Source of the DNA: Vitellaria paradoxa
Taxonomy: Eukaryota > Streptophyta > Magnoliopsida > Ericales > Sapotaceae
Length of the DNA stretch: 64,000 nucleotides
NCBI GenBank assembly: GCA_019916065.1
Contig: CM034237.1
Coordinates: 57,816,590 to 57,880,589, forward strand
Direction of reading: 5' to 3'
The notes under the pieces are model-generated. The model ran no database searches. It saw only the letters and a list, made by a program, of their open reading frames with translations, and had not been told where the DNA came from. The position numbers and the translations under genes were made by a program. This document shows positions 11,641-23,100 of the stretch, one piece after another; positions within the stretch are counted from its first letter, which is position 1, and every line of letters starts with the position of its first letter.

Positions 11641-12040
11641 TGTAAATTTTAAACGTTGGAAAGGATATTTTAGTTCATTTACATATATGAAGGGTCAACT
11701 TGGTATATTGAAAAAAAAAAAAATTGCTGACGTCATCGTTTTAACAGAAATCTTAACAGCATACTAACAGAAGGAGGTCTAGGTTACAAATATTTCAAAA
11801 TAAGGGAGGTTAATGTAATTTTGAAATATCGAGGGGATCCATGTATAATTTCACAAATATTCAGGGGGTCTAGATGTAATTTATCCTTTATAAAACATCC
11901 AAACCAAGTAAAAAGTTATCTCCCTCCATAAACATCACATCAATGTGGGCCAACCTTCTAAAAATAATACTTCCTTTTATCTTATACCCCATCTAAAACT
12001 TATTCTCTTGAAATTTTAGCACCATCCAATCGGACCCTTA

Positions 12041-13108
12041 ATTTAAAAAAAATTACACTTACCTCTTTCATTTAAAAATAATTCTAACTTCGTTAATTTT
12101 TCATTAAATTTTGGAAAGAAAAAAGTGATGAAAATCATTCAAAATTTTAAAATTTAGAGGCTTTTGATAATCTTGTCGTTTTTCTGTTTATATTTATATG
12201 TTTATATTTTTTATTTTTTATTTTCTGTTGTTATTTTTTCTTGAAATGAAAGTTGAAATTAGGCTTGAAAATATAATTTTATTTATAATTATTAATTTTT
12301 TATTTTCATAAAATATTTAATTTTATTAGTTTTTAAAAAATTAATGAAATTTAATAAATATTTTTCATATTAATTTAATTTAATTATATTATTTATTAAA
12401 AATTAAATAAAATATCAGTATTATATCATTTAATCTAGTAAATATAAAATATATTAATTATAATATAATTATATTATTTACTAAAAATAATTGAATAAAT
12501 TATATTTCATAATAATTTAATAATTTAATTACGATATTCATTAAAAATAATAAAATAAAATATATTTCATATTAATTTAATTTAATTATGATATTTATTA
12601 AAAATAATTTAATAATATATATTTCCCATTAACTAAATTAACTAATTAAATTTAATTATTTATTAGAAATAAATTAATAATATATATTATATAATTAATT
12701 AATTAATTTAATTTAATTACATTATTTACTAAAAATAATTTTAGTTTAATAAAATATTTGAATAAAATAATTTATTTTAATATTATGTAACAAAAATGAA
12801 CAAAATATTAAAATTGACGAAATGTTTGCTATAGAAAAAAAAGTAAAAATATTTTTTTTGTTTACATTTTTCTGTTTAAGTTTTTATTTTTCTGGAAATA
12901 AAAAAACGTAAACAAATTTAATAAACATATTTCTGTTGTCAATTTACAAAATTTTAAAAATATAAATAAAAAAATAAAAATTAAAATATTTCCAAACAGG
13001 ACCTTAATGTACTTTCTTTTTATCCTTTTTGTCATCTTGAAAAGCCTAAAATAATTTTTACTGTTCTTCTTTCACTATCCACTTACACAAACAATTGGCC
13101 GTGAAAGA
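12041..13108. other. Intergenic, extremely AT-rich
   Basis: Runs of ATTAA/TTAATT motifs recur irregularly between about 12280 and 12780, with ATTTATTAAAAATAA-like units spaced 50-100 bp apart. This looks like a degenerate repeat. No gene seen. Confidence 0.4.
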
Positions 13109-13130
13109 AAGTATGAATTTGATGGGTGTT

Positions 13131-13392
13131 GCCCCGAAAGGGGTAGCCGAGTTAGTTCGGATGGAGGGCTGAAGGGTCTGGGACCAATAAGTTTCGGGTT
13201 CGACTCCTCTTAGGGGTAGTCTTTCCTCTAATTGTGGAGGGCTATCTAACAGCCTTTTTGGTTGAGTCGGTCAGCCAGGACTTGTTTAGGCTGGTTTATC
13301 TCCTCGTAATTTTTTGTCGGCTAGGGATACGGGACGGGTTTCACCCAGTATACACCCATGTATAATGGCTGCGGATTTCTCCTCGACCCCCG
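13131..13392 (+). mobile_element. tRNA-derived SINE, 262 bp, with 22-bp target duplication
   Basis: A pol III A-box-like TAGCCGAGTTAGTTCGG (13144-13160) and a B-box GGTTCGACTCC (13197-13207) lie near the 5' end, as in a tRNA-derived head. The insertion is flanked by 22-bp direct repeats at 13109-13130 and 13393-13414 (AAGTATGAATTTGATGG versus AAGTATAAATTTGATGG) with one mismatch. The body ends in GACCCCCGA without a poly-A tail. A second member lies at 55428-55680 on the other strand and shares the blocks GAAAGGGGTAG, GTTCGACTC, GGTTGAGT and GGCTAGGG. Confidence 0.85.
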
Positions 13393-13414
13393 AAGTATAA
13401 ATTTGATGGGTGTT

Positions 13415-14585
13415 ATCAGAGGAAGCATCATCAATCGTTTATACCTATAAGCCCTAACTCAATTCAAGATATTAACAACACCACATTTCTCTTCGCCCCC
13501 TCAAAACCTTCGACTTTAACGGTGGTGTATATAAACTAGAACTATCGTCAAATATTGCCCGAGGGCGAGGCTTGTCTTTGTTTTTGTCTTTAGACCGAAC
13601 CCACCAAAAAGTAATGATAAATGATTTTCTTCATAATCTCAAAATTTATGTAAATCTTCCATTTAACCTGCAAATAAAAAAATTTGGTTTACTTATTAAA
13701 AGGAAAAACTAGGCATTTCTCTTTCCCTCCCTCATCAAGAGATGCAATAATTCCTACAACCGGACTTCGGAGGTCCTTCGCTAGAGAACAAGAAGCTTTT
13801 CGACGAGAGAGAGAGATATTCTGATGGAAAGAGTGACGCGTAGAGAGAGAGAGAGAGAGAGAGAGAAAATAAAGTGGTTTTTATAGAGAGAAAATAAAGA
13901 ACAACTACAATTGAGACGTAGAGGGTCAAATTTTAATTTGGAAAATGCATTAAATTTGAAATCTGGAGTTGTACGAAGAAATTGAAGATTTGCTCGAAAA
14001 GAATCTTAATTGTGAGAGAGAGTTACAAGGGAAAACGACGCCATTGTCACATTGTGTGTATATATTTATATGTATATATATTTTATTAGTTTGAGTTCTT
14101 TTTTTTAGATTTATTTATTTATTTATTTAGTTTTTTTTTTGGGATTTTGCAAGAGAACTGGTAAAGTAAGAATAGAATAGGAAAATCATTTAATCTTTAA
14201 ATTGATTTTGATAATTTCTGTTAAAAATTAACGACTTATTTAAAAAAAAGGATTAGTGTTAATAACTTGTAAAAGAAAATAAAAAAAGATAATTTTTACT
14301 CGTGTTAACAATTGTCAAAAATTATTAATAATTACCATGGTGGATGCGTCAACCTCATGACAAAGGGGCCAAAATTTTTTTTTCTCAGGTTAAATTTAAT
14401 TTTAAAAAAATTATAATTAATATTATAAATTATATTTAATAAAAATAAATTAACATTTTTGACTCCTACAGCAGGTGGTAATTAATATAAAAGTAACAAA
14501 GTAATATTGTTTTTATATTAGCCATTGTTGAAAGTAGTAGCAAAAAATTTATTAAAAAAAAAAAAGCAAAATAAAATTTTTGTAT
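13415..14585. other. Intergenic, no gene seen
   Basis: AT-rich, with a (GA)n microsatellite at 13842-13866 and low-complexity T tracts. The small frames present are translations of the repeat. Confidence 0.4.
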
Positions 14586-14589
14586 TTAC

Positions 14590-14995
14590 CACTGCTTAAA
14601 GCCGCAGTCACAAATCGCACTAGCCGTAACCAAAGATCAGGGAACCATCTCTTGGTTATACCTTATTTGTCGTAGCCAGTAAGCGATTACTGTCTTGGAC
14701 GATCGTTGAAAGAAACTTTGGCGACTGAGCAGAAACAAGCACCTTGCCCTGTGCCTACCGCTCTTCGTTTTCTGCCTACCAACGGCCCATTTTTAAGATT
14801 CATTCGGCGAAGAGGAATTCCATGAACTTTTAACCCAAAAGGAGCTCTGTTTGAACTCCAGCTCCTCAAACTGTTTTTCCTACGATTCTCATCTACCTAG
14901 GATAAGGAGACCTCGAATGATAGATCAGGGGCTTGGTTCGAAATATTCTGCATCTCATCCTCTGTTCTAGAGGAGAAACCAAAATCCCTTTTTTT
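14590..14995. other. Island of higher GC, possible organellar or retroelement insertion
   Basis: About 400 bp of clearly higher GC and sequence complexity sits between AT-rich flanks. It ends at a T7-G tract near 14985-15011. The minus-strand frame 14687-14869 (containing LKVHGIPLRRMNLKNG) is open but unrecognised. The texture resembles plant mitochondrial intergenic DNA, but I cannot prove it. A fragment of an unrelated transposon is equally possible. Confidence 0.3.
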
Positions 14996-15014
14996 GGGGG
15001 AGGGGGGGGGGCAT

Positions 15015-15500
15015 AGAGACCGTTTGGAGCGTACAAAAAAAAACTTTAGAAGTTAACAAAAGTGAATTTTTTTAAAATTTAAAGTGTAAAAAATTATTTT
15101 GAAATAATAGTTAGATATTTGTGTTTGATTTAATATAAAATTATTAAAAATTATATATTTTTTAAATTTAAAGTGTAAAAAATTATTTTGAAATGATGAT
15201 TAGATATTTGTGTTTGATTTAATATAAAGTTGTTAAAAATTCTATAAAGTGATACTTAACAAAATTTTACTAGGGAATTTTGAAAACTTTTAAAATTTTG
15301 TAAAATTTTTTAGTATAAATGTTAGTCTAATTTTTTAAAAAATCTATTAAAATCTGTTAGAATGCACAATAATAATTTGTTGTAACGGATTTTGATAAAT
15401 TTTTTTAAAGAGTTGGAATTTTTTTTTAAGTTTAAAAAGGTTGAAACCTTTGAAATTTTTATTTTAAATTTTTAAACTTTTTTAGAGTTCCGAACGCCGT
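15015..15500. mobile_element. MITE related to the 2419-3118 element, with internal tandem duplication
   Basis: The left end GACCGTTTGGAGCGTAC and right end GAGTTCCGAACGCCGTT form imperfect inverted repeats. The body aligns to the outer MITE at 2419-3118. A unit of about 90 bp containing AAAGTGTAAAAAATTATTTT is present twice in tandem (about 15075-15240). End positions are approximate, and I did not find a clean target duplication. Confidence 0.55.
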
Positions 15501-15790
15501 TTGTACTTGAATTTTTTTTAATTTTAAATTATCTTTTTATAATTTTTAAATATATTTTTTTTATAATTTGTTTGAAGAATGTGATTGATATGCTAAAAAA
15601 TTTTCGAAGAAAAAATTAAATTGTGATAAAATAAATTATATAGCATAAAAATAAAAAAGGAAAAAATTTTTGACTTTTTGGTAATCAAAAAGGCTGCGTT
15701 TGATTTTGTTAAAAAACTCTGAAAATTTCTAAAATTTTTAAAAATTATTCACTTTTTATCTCATTACACGAATTACGAATCTATCACTTA

Positions 15791-16814
15791 GGGTGCGTTT
15801 GGTGCACCAAAAATCTCTGAAAATCTATAAAAATGTCTATATATTTTTACACATTCTTACATTTTTAAAGTTCAAAAAAAGTTCAATATCTTTTAAAAAA
15901 GTTGATAACTAGAATTCGGTTAATCAAATAACAAAAATTTTATCGCTATTCTCATCATAAACTCCCAACCTATCAAATGATACTCACTTTAACTATTTTT
16001 TGTGAGATCATAAAAACCATTTTAACGGATTGTAAAAATCATTCCGACGAAATCGCACGACTAACATTCGTTTAAATGGTTTCTACAATTCGTTTGGAAG
16101 AATTGTAGTGTAAAGAAGTCATGAGTGCCTAAAATTTTGAATCTGTTCAAATGGAACTCCGTCGGAACAGAATCTTACTATTCATTGCCAAAAAACGCAG
16201 TTTGAGCTGTGCACACATGTAAAAATTTTTTTTCAAACCACATTTTATCTTATTTTGTCTCACTTTTTATCACTCCAAACTCACCCAAATCTTACTTTGG
16301 GTGAGTTTGGAGTGATAAAAAGTGAGATAAAAAGTGATTTGAGAAAACTTTTTACGTTTGGTACACACATCTCAAATTGTATTTTTTGGAGATGAATAGT
16401 AATATTCATATTCTGACGGATTAGATTTTCATTTGAACAGATTCAAAATTTTGGACAGTCATGACTTTTGTGCACTACAATCCGTCCAAACGGATTCTAG
16501 AAACAGTTTGGATAAAAGTTGACTGCGTGAATTCGTCAGAATGATTTTTATAATCCGTTAGAACAGTTTTTACGAACTTACAAAAAATAGTCAAAGTGAA
16601 TGTCATTCGGTAGTTTGAGAATTTATAGTAAGAATAGTGAAAAAAATTTTGCTATTTAATTAATTGAATTCTAGTTATCGATTTTTTTAAAGGGTATAGA
16701 ACTATTTTTAAATTTTGATAAAGTGATAATGTATAAAAATGTATAAAAATTTTCACCAAAATTTAATATACCAAATACACTATTTATCTCACTTTTTATT
16801 ACACTAAACACTCC
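15791..16814. mobile_element. Palindromic composite MITE (two about 500-bp inverted arms)
   Basis: The left arm (15791-16286) and right arm (16299-16814) are inverted copies separated by a 12-bp spacer (AAATCTTACTTT). The central repeat is CACTCCAAACTCACCC / GGGTGAGTTTGGAGTG. Arms share long blocks such as GATAACTAGAATTC and AAAATTTTGAATCTGTTC. TTA lies directly outside both outer ends (15788-15790 and 16815-16817), so the two-arm unit may have moved as one element. Each arm alone also has MITE-like ends. It is non-coding, but a transcript would fold into a very long hairpin. Confidence 0.75.
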
Positions 16815-17116
16815 TTAAAAAAAAAAAAAAAACTCGCCCTACAAAATTTAATAAAGGTCGTCACACCTGATGCACACGTGTTCAGTTACTGCGAGGACAA
16901 TAAAGCTTCCAAATGTACACATGTCACCCAAACATACCCCACAGGTTATTGCTCGTCTCGCTCCGCTTCTGTTTCGCTCTCTAAATTCCAGAAAGTGCAG
17001 GATTTGTTAGAGCGGACACCTCTCTCTCTTGCTCGATCGCTCGCTCTCTGCCTATACATACACAGACAATTATACTTTACTGGCGGTGACATCTGAGGTC
17101 TGAAAGGCTTGAGCAA
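16815..17116 (+). promoter_or_regulatory. Promoter and 5' leader of the NDB2-like gene
   Basis: The composite MITE ends about 300 bp upstream of the ATG, so the proximal promoter is short or includes transposon sequence. The leader is CT-rich (CTCTCTCTTGCTCGATCGCTCGCTCTCTG at about 17022-17050). No clear TATA box is seen. Assignment is by position. Confidence 0.45.
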
Positions 17117-20100
17117 ATGATGCCTCGTTTGAATTTCTACAAGAGGTTTTCTCGGGGTTTCCAAGACCATCCATCTCTGGTTAAGCTGCTTGTTGTTTTC
17201 ACTGTCAGGTACTACTAATCTTTTTATACTCTGGTTTGCTGTTCATTTTTTACGTTTTTTTTTTTTTTTTTTTTTATGCGTTGAGTTCGAATTGGCATTT
17301 GATCTGGTTTTTGTAGTCGAGAGTGCTGTGATGTTGATTTGCGTAGCACAGTTCCTCTGTTTTTCTTTCCAATTCGTGTTTCTTTTCTTTTTTCCAGTTG
17401 TGTACGAATTTCCATTTGATCTGGTTTTTGTAGCTGAGACACAAGTGCGCTGTGATGTTGATTAGTTGTAGCACAGTTCCTCCCTTTTCCTTTCCAATTC
17501 TTTTTTTTTTTTTTTCCTACATGTATTCAGATTTCAATTTGCAGTTGATTTTGTTTGTGTAGCTGTGAGTCCTTTTGGAGCTGATATGTTGTAGGGGTTC
17601 CTTTATTTTTCTGTTGAATTTGTTTTTGTCTCATGGTCTACGTTGAGTTCTAATTTGTATTTCCAGTTTTTGAAGCCTAGGAGTACTTTTATGTTGATTT
17701 TGTGAAGAAGCCCGACTACAAAGAGAAGGGCCTCAACCTCCTAGGTGTTAAAAGTGTTAAAGTGATGTCTATCTCTTGTATTGAGGAATAAACTTTTCTA
17801 ATGGCAGCTGTGGGACAACTTCTAATAGCCTTCTCATCGGCCCACATGGACTTCATGCTGGCCCATATGAATATAGGCACACTGTGGTGAGACAGTTAAA
17901 AACTCGCTTTGAAACTATATAAAGAGAAGGGGTCTCAACCTTAAAATTTAGGCGTTAAAGTGAAGGATGTCCATCTCTTACATTAGGAGAATAACCTTTT
18001 TTAATGGGCTAACATGAGACAATTTCTAGCAATCCTTTTATAGTGGCCCGCATGGATATAGGTACAGCGTGTACTGTTATGAATCCTAGTTGAAAACCCT
18101 TTTGATATCATGTAAAGAATTCCAACGGCACTTAAGAGGTGTTAAGATGAGGTATAGTGGAAAACTTGCTCTGATATCATGTAAAAAAAATTGACTACAC
18201 CTTAGAGGAGGGGTCTTAAGACTCTTAACCTTAAAATTTAAGTGTTAAAGTAAGGGATGTCCATCTCTTATATTGGGAGAATAACTTTTTCTAATGGGCC
18301 GATGTGGGACAACTTCTGACAGATTTGTTGTAGCTTAGTTCCTCAATTTTGCTGTTGGCTCTTGATTTCATTTGTTTTGCTCATTGTGGAGGGAAAATTT
18401 GCATACGTTTTAGAGGTTGTAGCTGAGCCCCTCTTTTATTTTGATTTATTGTGACAAATTTATATTTTATGGATCCTAGGTTTTCTAGTTTGATAATTTT
18501 CCTTAGTATTGTTCATTATAACTCATAATCTAATTGATGGAATTAGTTTTTTTTTTTTTGTTTAATTTTAACAAATTTCTTATAATTATATAGATGCTTT
18601 TTCAATATATTTCTTGCACAAATCAAGAAATCTTACCAAGCATATCACAACAAAGCATAACAGGTCAGAGGACAACTGAATTGAGAAGAACGGTTTTGGA
18701 GCATCACTGGCTCTGCTGGGCTGGGAAGTACTACAAGGTGATCTTGAAGACCTATCGACACTAGTTAGCTTACTAGATTGGTCGTTGGCTCCGTTGGAAT
18801 ATATTGTGAGCAAGTTTTTGATCGATATTTTGAAATATTTTAAGTATGGGAGCTCGTTGACTAACTTGTTCCAAAGAGTGGCTCAAAATAATTTAGGAAA
18901 CTGCGTTTTCAGAATCTAGTTCAGGATTGAATTTCTATACCTTTCCTTTATGTTTTTGTAAAGAAAAAAGAGAGTGAATACATATTGAATAATTGTACTT
19001 TAACCTGAGAAGCATTCTCTCAAACAATTAGCCAAAGATCAACCTCTCACACATTAGTGTTGTGTGATGTGGACTTGATTTTTGTGATGATTATGGAGCT
19101 TGGTGATTGGTTACTCTACTTGGAGTGGTGCATCATAGATGTGAGCAGAATGTTTTGGAAGTAGGATTGTTGGACTATTTTGCTACTACTGTGGAGAAAC
19201 TTTGTGATGCGGAACAACAATTGAAAGTAAAGAAAGAATAGATTGAAAGCAAGAGAAAGAAGAAAGTAGAGAAGAAGAGAAGAAGAGTTAGAAGAAAAGA
19301 AGGGAAAGAAAACGCAGCCACCAATATTATTCAATCAATCAATCCATTCCCCTCTGTTAACCCTAAGTAGGGTTTAAATAGAAAACATCATGGGCCTAAT
19401 ACAAAAGGCCTAAAATAAAATAAAACGATACTAAAATAGCCCAAAAACAAATGGGTCCAAATAACCTCTAATAATATAAACTCATTATTAATAAAGCCCA
19501 AAACAAATAGGCCCAAATAATAAATAAAATAATAATAATAATAAAAGAAATAAAAATCTAGATGATGTCCTCATCAACTCTCCCGGACTGAGAAGAACTC
19601 GACTCCGTCGAGTTGAAAACTTGGCACTGTTATCATGTCGCATTTTCCACTTGACAAGACATCTTTGGAGTTGAAGGAAAATGAGATCCTCAACATCGAA
19701 CACAGATAGGCAACGCTGAAGAGGTGGAGGAACTGGAACCGGCATAAAAATATTTCCATAACCTGCAGACAATATTTGAGGCCCAAAGATGCCTCCACAA
19801 GATAACAAGTTCTCCACATGCCAAATTACGACAAAACTCATATCACATGGCAAAGTGAAAAAAATTGCATTGGGACTAGGATTACAAAGGATATAGAATG
19901 GCCCAACATTTTCGGCATGCAAATTTTGGCAAGACGATATGAGGTAGTAAGTATGCAATGCATAAGTCATCATTAAGTTACATCCATTAAATTCTTTATT
20001 CTCATCAATAACATAAGTAGGAAATTTTTAATAATTATTACTCAACCCAATTTTCCAATTAATATCAGCATTATCAAAAAAGGGTGGAATACATGGTTGA

Positions 20101-23100
20101 GAGAAAATGATGAGGGAGGATGCAAATGAACTTGTCAAATTAGAATCTCTCAAAGAAGAATAAGTTGCTGGAAACTCAATGAGATCAATAGAATAGCGGT
20201 AAGAGATGCTACGCATAACTTGTAAGAGAAATTGTTCAATGTGTACAAGAATGCCTCTGTTATACACTAGAAGTAAGGAGGATTCATGCAACTGAGTAAT
20301 CTCACGAAAGAACAACTTAGACATAGACTCAAAGAACTCCCAACTGATGAAGTCACTAAGTAAAACTCTTGAGATGCTTAAATAATATCCCCTGAAAAAG
20401 TAACCATCACTAATGATAGAGTCTATGCAATCTTGACGATCATTATTCATGATGTCCTCAAATAAACCAACAAAATCAATGTAAGATGACAGTGGAACCA
20501 ATTCAACCACTTCAGACACATTTTGAGAATTTGGTGACTCGTCATAATCAAATGTCAAAAGAGGAGAGTCAATAAGAGAATCACAAGTGTCAACAGAAAC
20601 AATAGGGGCACTAGGTTTAAGAGATGGATGTTGTAACTCAATGGTTCGTATAGGGTACTTTGACTCTGACATAGACTCATAAGACTCAAACTTATAATAT
20701 TTTTCAATTTCTAAAGCTTTGGAATAAGCTTCATTTAACGTCTTATGAGTGTATCGCTGAACTACCTCACGAATGCAAGGCCTTAGCCCAAGAACAAATC
20801 TACTGATGGCATAAGGCTCATTTTGAAAGTTAGACCACTTCCTAAGAGTTTTAAATTGATCAAAATAGTCATCAACAGAAGAATCCTCCTGTTTAAGACG
20901 CATTAACTGAGACCATGCCTTATCTATAAAACTTTTAAGAACAAATTGATCACTCAAAATTTGTTTCATCAAAGCCCATTGAGTAATATGTCTATGGTAT
21001 AACTCAACTGTTTGCCAATACTCTCTAGCATAATTGGTCAATCTTGTTTTGGCCAGACGAATACATTGGTCATCAGACAGGTCGTGATAGTTAAAAATGT
21101 ATTCGATATCATTTACCCAATCAAGAAACTCAAGAGGATCGATAGTGCCACTAAAATAGGGAGGATCTTTGATGTAAGTTTGATGAATAGAATGAAGTCC
21201 TACTTTATTATTCCAATATGATTGGTTTTCGAAACTCATGGCAAAAGGGCAGAAGTAATAATTTTTTTTTTTTTTTTAATGCTGATATTAAAGAAAATTG
21301 AAAAAGAAAGTAATAAAAATATAAAATCCTAATATGCTTAAAATAGGAATAACAAATCTAATAGATGAAACTCAACAAATAATTTAGGCAAGCAATAGGT
21401 GAGTGATTTTTTTTTTTTTAAGATGGGCAACAATTAACTAAATTCAAAAGGGAAATAAGAAGTAGGATAAATGAAACAAATAGGCAAGGTTCAAGTTCAA
21501 ATTTATGCAATTCATACTGCCATATGATATAAGCATTTATCATAATTAACAATGAGAGAATTGTATCTAATCCAAACCTTTGCTTCAAACTATATAAAGT
21601 GTTTACTTTTGAAACATCCGAATAAGTAGTCGGCTGTCTTGTTGCTTAAAATTTGCCAAAATAGATTGACCGAGTATTCTGGAATTAATCGAAAGTCGCC
21701 GGAGGTTCGCCGGAAGTCGCCGGAGGTTCGCCGGAAAAGCTGCCGGAGGTCGCTGGAGGTCACCGGGGTCACCTGGGAGTTCACTAGAGGCAGGTGGTGT
21801 TGCTGGACTTCGCCGGCGTTCGCCGGAAAAATAGCCGGCCGGTCGCCGGAAAAGTCGCCAGAGGTTGTTGGGGTCACCGGTGAGTTCGCCGGAGGTTGGT
21901 GATTCCGGTGGTGTACGTCGCCGGAGCTGGGTGTAGCCGAAAATACACGAAAGTGTATACGAAGGTCTTGAGGGTGACGACGCGTACGCGTATGGCAGCG
22001 ACAGCGGCAGCGGCTAGGGTTTTTTTTTTTTTTTTTTTCTCACGGCTGAAAACGGTGATTTGATATTTTTCTTTTGCACCAGGGATTCGCTCTGATACCA
22101 AGTTGATGCGGAACAACAATTGAAAGTAAAGAAAGAATAGATTGAAAGCAAGAGAAAGAAGAAAGTAGAGAAGAAGAGAAGAAGAGTTAGAAGAAAAGAA
22201 GGGAAAGAAAACGCAGCCACCAATATTATTCAATCAATCAATCCATTCCCCTCTGTTAACCCTAAGTAGGGTTTAAATAGAAAACATCATGGGCCTAATA
22301 CAAAAGGCCTAAAATAAAATAAAACGATACTAAAATAGCCCAAAAACAAATGGGTCCAAATAATCTCTAATAATATAAACTCATTATTAATAAAGCCCAA
22401 AACAAATAGGCCCAAATAATAAATAAAATAATAATAATAATAAAAGAAATAAAAATCTAGATGATGTCCTCATCACTTTGAAACCAAATTATTTAGTGTA
22501 AGAAGTTTGGGTTTTTCTCCAATGCAAAGTCCCAAGGTTTTTCTCCCTTGTTGAGAAAAGTTGTTGTGCTTCTTTACTTTTCGCACTTATGATTGGTTTG
22601 GTTGATTATTGATATCACTAGCATGCTAAAAATATTTTCAGAACTGATTTTATTGTCATTATGGAATTTTGAAGAATAATTCCCTCCCTATTTTTTTTTT
22701 CCTTTGCTTTCTAAGATGTAAATGTTTGCCTGCCTGCGTTCATGTGCTGGCTTCTGTTTAAGTGATATGATATCACATGCTTCACCTATAGCCAACTTCA
22801 AAATATACAACTTGGTACATTATTTTTTTGTTTGCATACATGTCCTCTATTTAGTATCTAAATGCCTACCTTGGTTTGTACTTTTGGCAGTGGTGGGGGC
22901 CTTGTGGCCTATTCAGAGTCAAAATCATACGATGGCATGAACATAATTAATTCTTATGAGGCTGACAACAAGAAAAAGCGGGTAGTGGTACTTGGAGCTG
23001 GTTGGGCTGGAACAAGTTTTTTAAAGAATCTGAAAAATCCCTCATATGATGTCAAGGTGATATCACCTCGTAATTATTTTGCGTTCACACCTTTGTTACC

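Larger units (their letters stand above)
10378..11886. mobile_element. Mutator-like element (non-autonomous, possible Pack-MULE), 1509 bp
   Basis: Terminal inverted repeats of roughly 130 bp begin GAGTAAATTACATCTAG on the left and GGATAAATTACATCTAG on the right complement. A perfect 9-bp target duplication, TTTATAAAA, flanks it at 10369-10377 and 11887-11895, which is diagnostic for Mutator-like transposition. The uninterrupted MITE copy at 38350-39027 supplies the empty site, with a single TTTATAAAA. There is no MuDR transposase. The interior is GC-richer than the ends and holds gene-like pieces, described at 10560-11640. Confidence 0.88.
9839..12037. mobile_element. PIF/Harbinger (Tourist)-like MITE, about 680 bp, split by a MULE insertion
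   Basis: The left end GGGCATGTTTGGATG and the right end CATCCAATCGGACCC form imperfect inverted repeats, flanked by TTA at 9836-9838 and 12038-12040. Removing the insertion at 10378-11886 plus one target duplication leaves about 680 bp. This matches, in reverse orientation, the 678-bp copy at 38350-39027 along its full length. Shared internal landmarks include AACCAACCATTCAAAA, GAGTGGGTTTTGTAATTTA and AAAGTTATCTCCCT. It is non-coding. Confidence 0.85.
19205..22475 (-). mobile_element. Complete non-autonomous LTR retrotransposon (gag-only, TR-GAG-like), 3271 bp, in NDB2 intron 1
   Basis: Two 372-bp LTRs (19205-19576 and 22104-22475) begin TG and end CA and are flanked by the 5-bp target duplication CTTTG (19200-19204 and 22476-22480). 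The element lies on the minus strand, opposite to the host gene. The primer-binding site TGGTATCAGAGC (complement of 22089-22100), matching initiator tRNA-Met, lies 3 bp inside the 5' LTR. It encodes a Gag-like protein but no protease, reverse transcriptase, RNase H or integrase, so it must depend on another element for mobility. I see one difference between the LTRs (C versus T in the AAATAAYCTC context), indicating recent insertion. In the family such elements are spread by trans-acting enzymes. Confidence 0.93.

Noticed and set aside
13144..13207. Functional tRNA gene
   Set aside because: A- and B-box-like motifs are present but no cloverleaf can be closed; flanking target duplications show it is a SINE head.
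17190..17474. Open frames in the start of NDB2 intron 1
   Set aside because: T-rich intron sequence; they reflect a diverged direct repeat (TTTGATCTGGTTTTTGTAG at about 17298 and 17416), not a gene.
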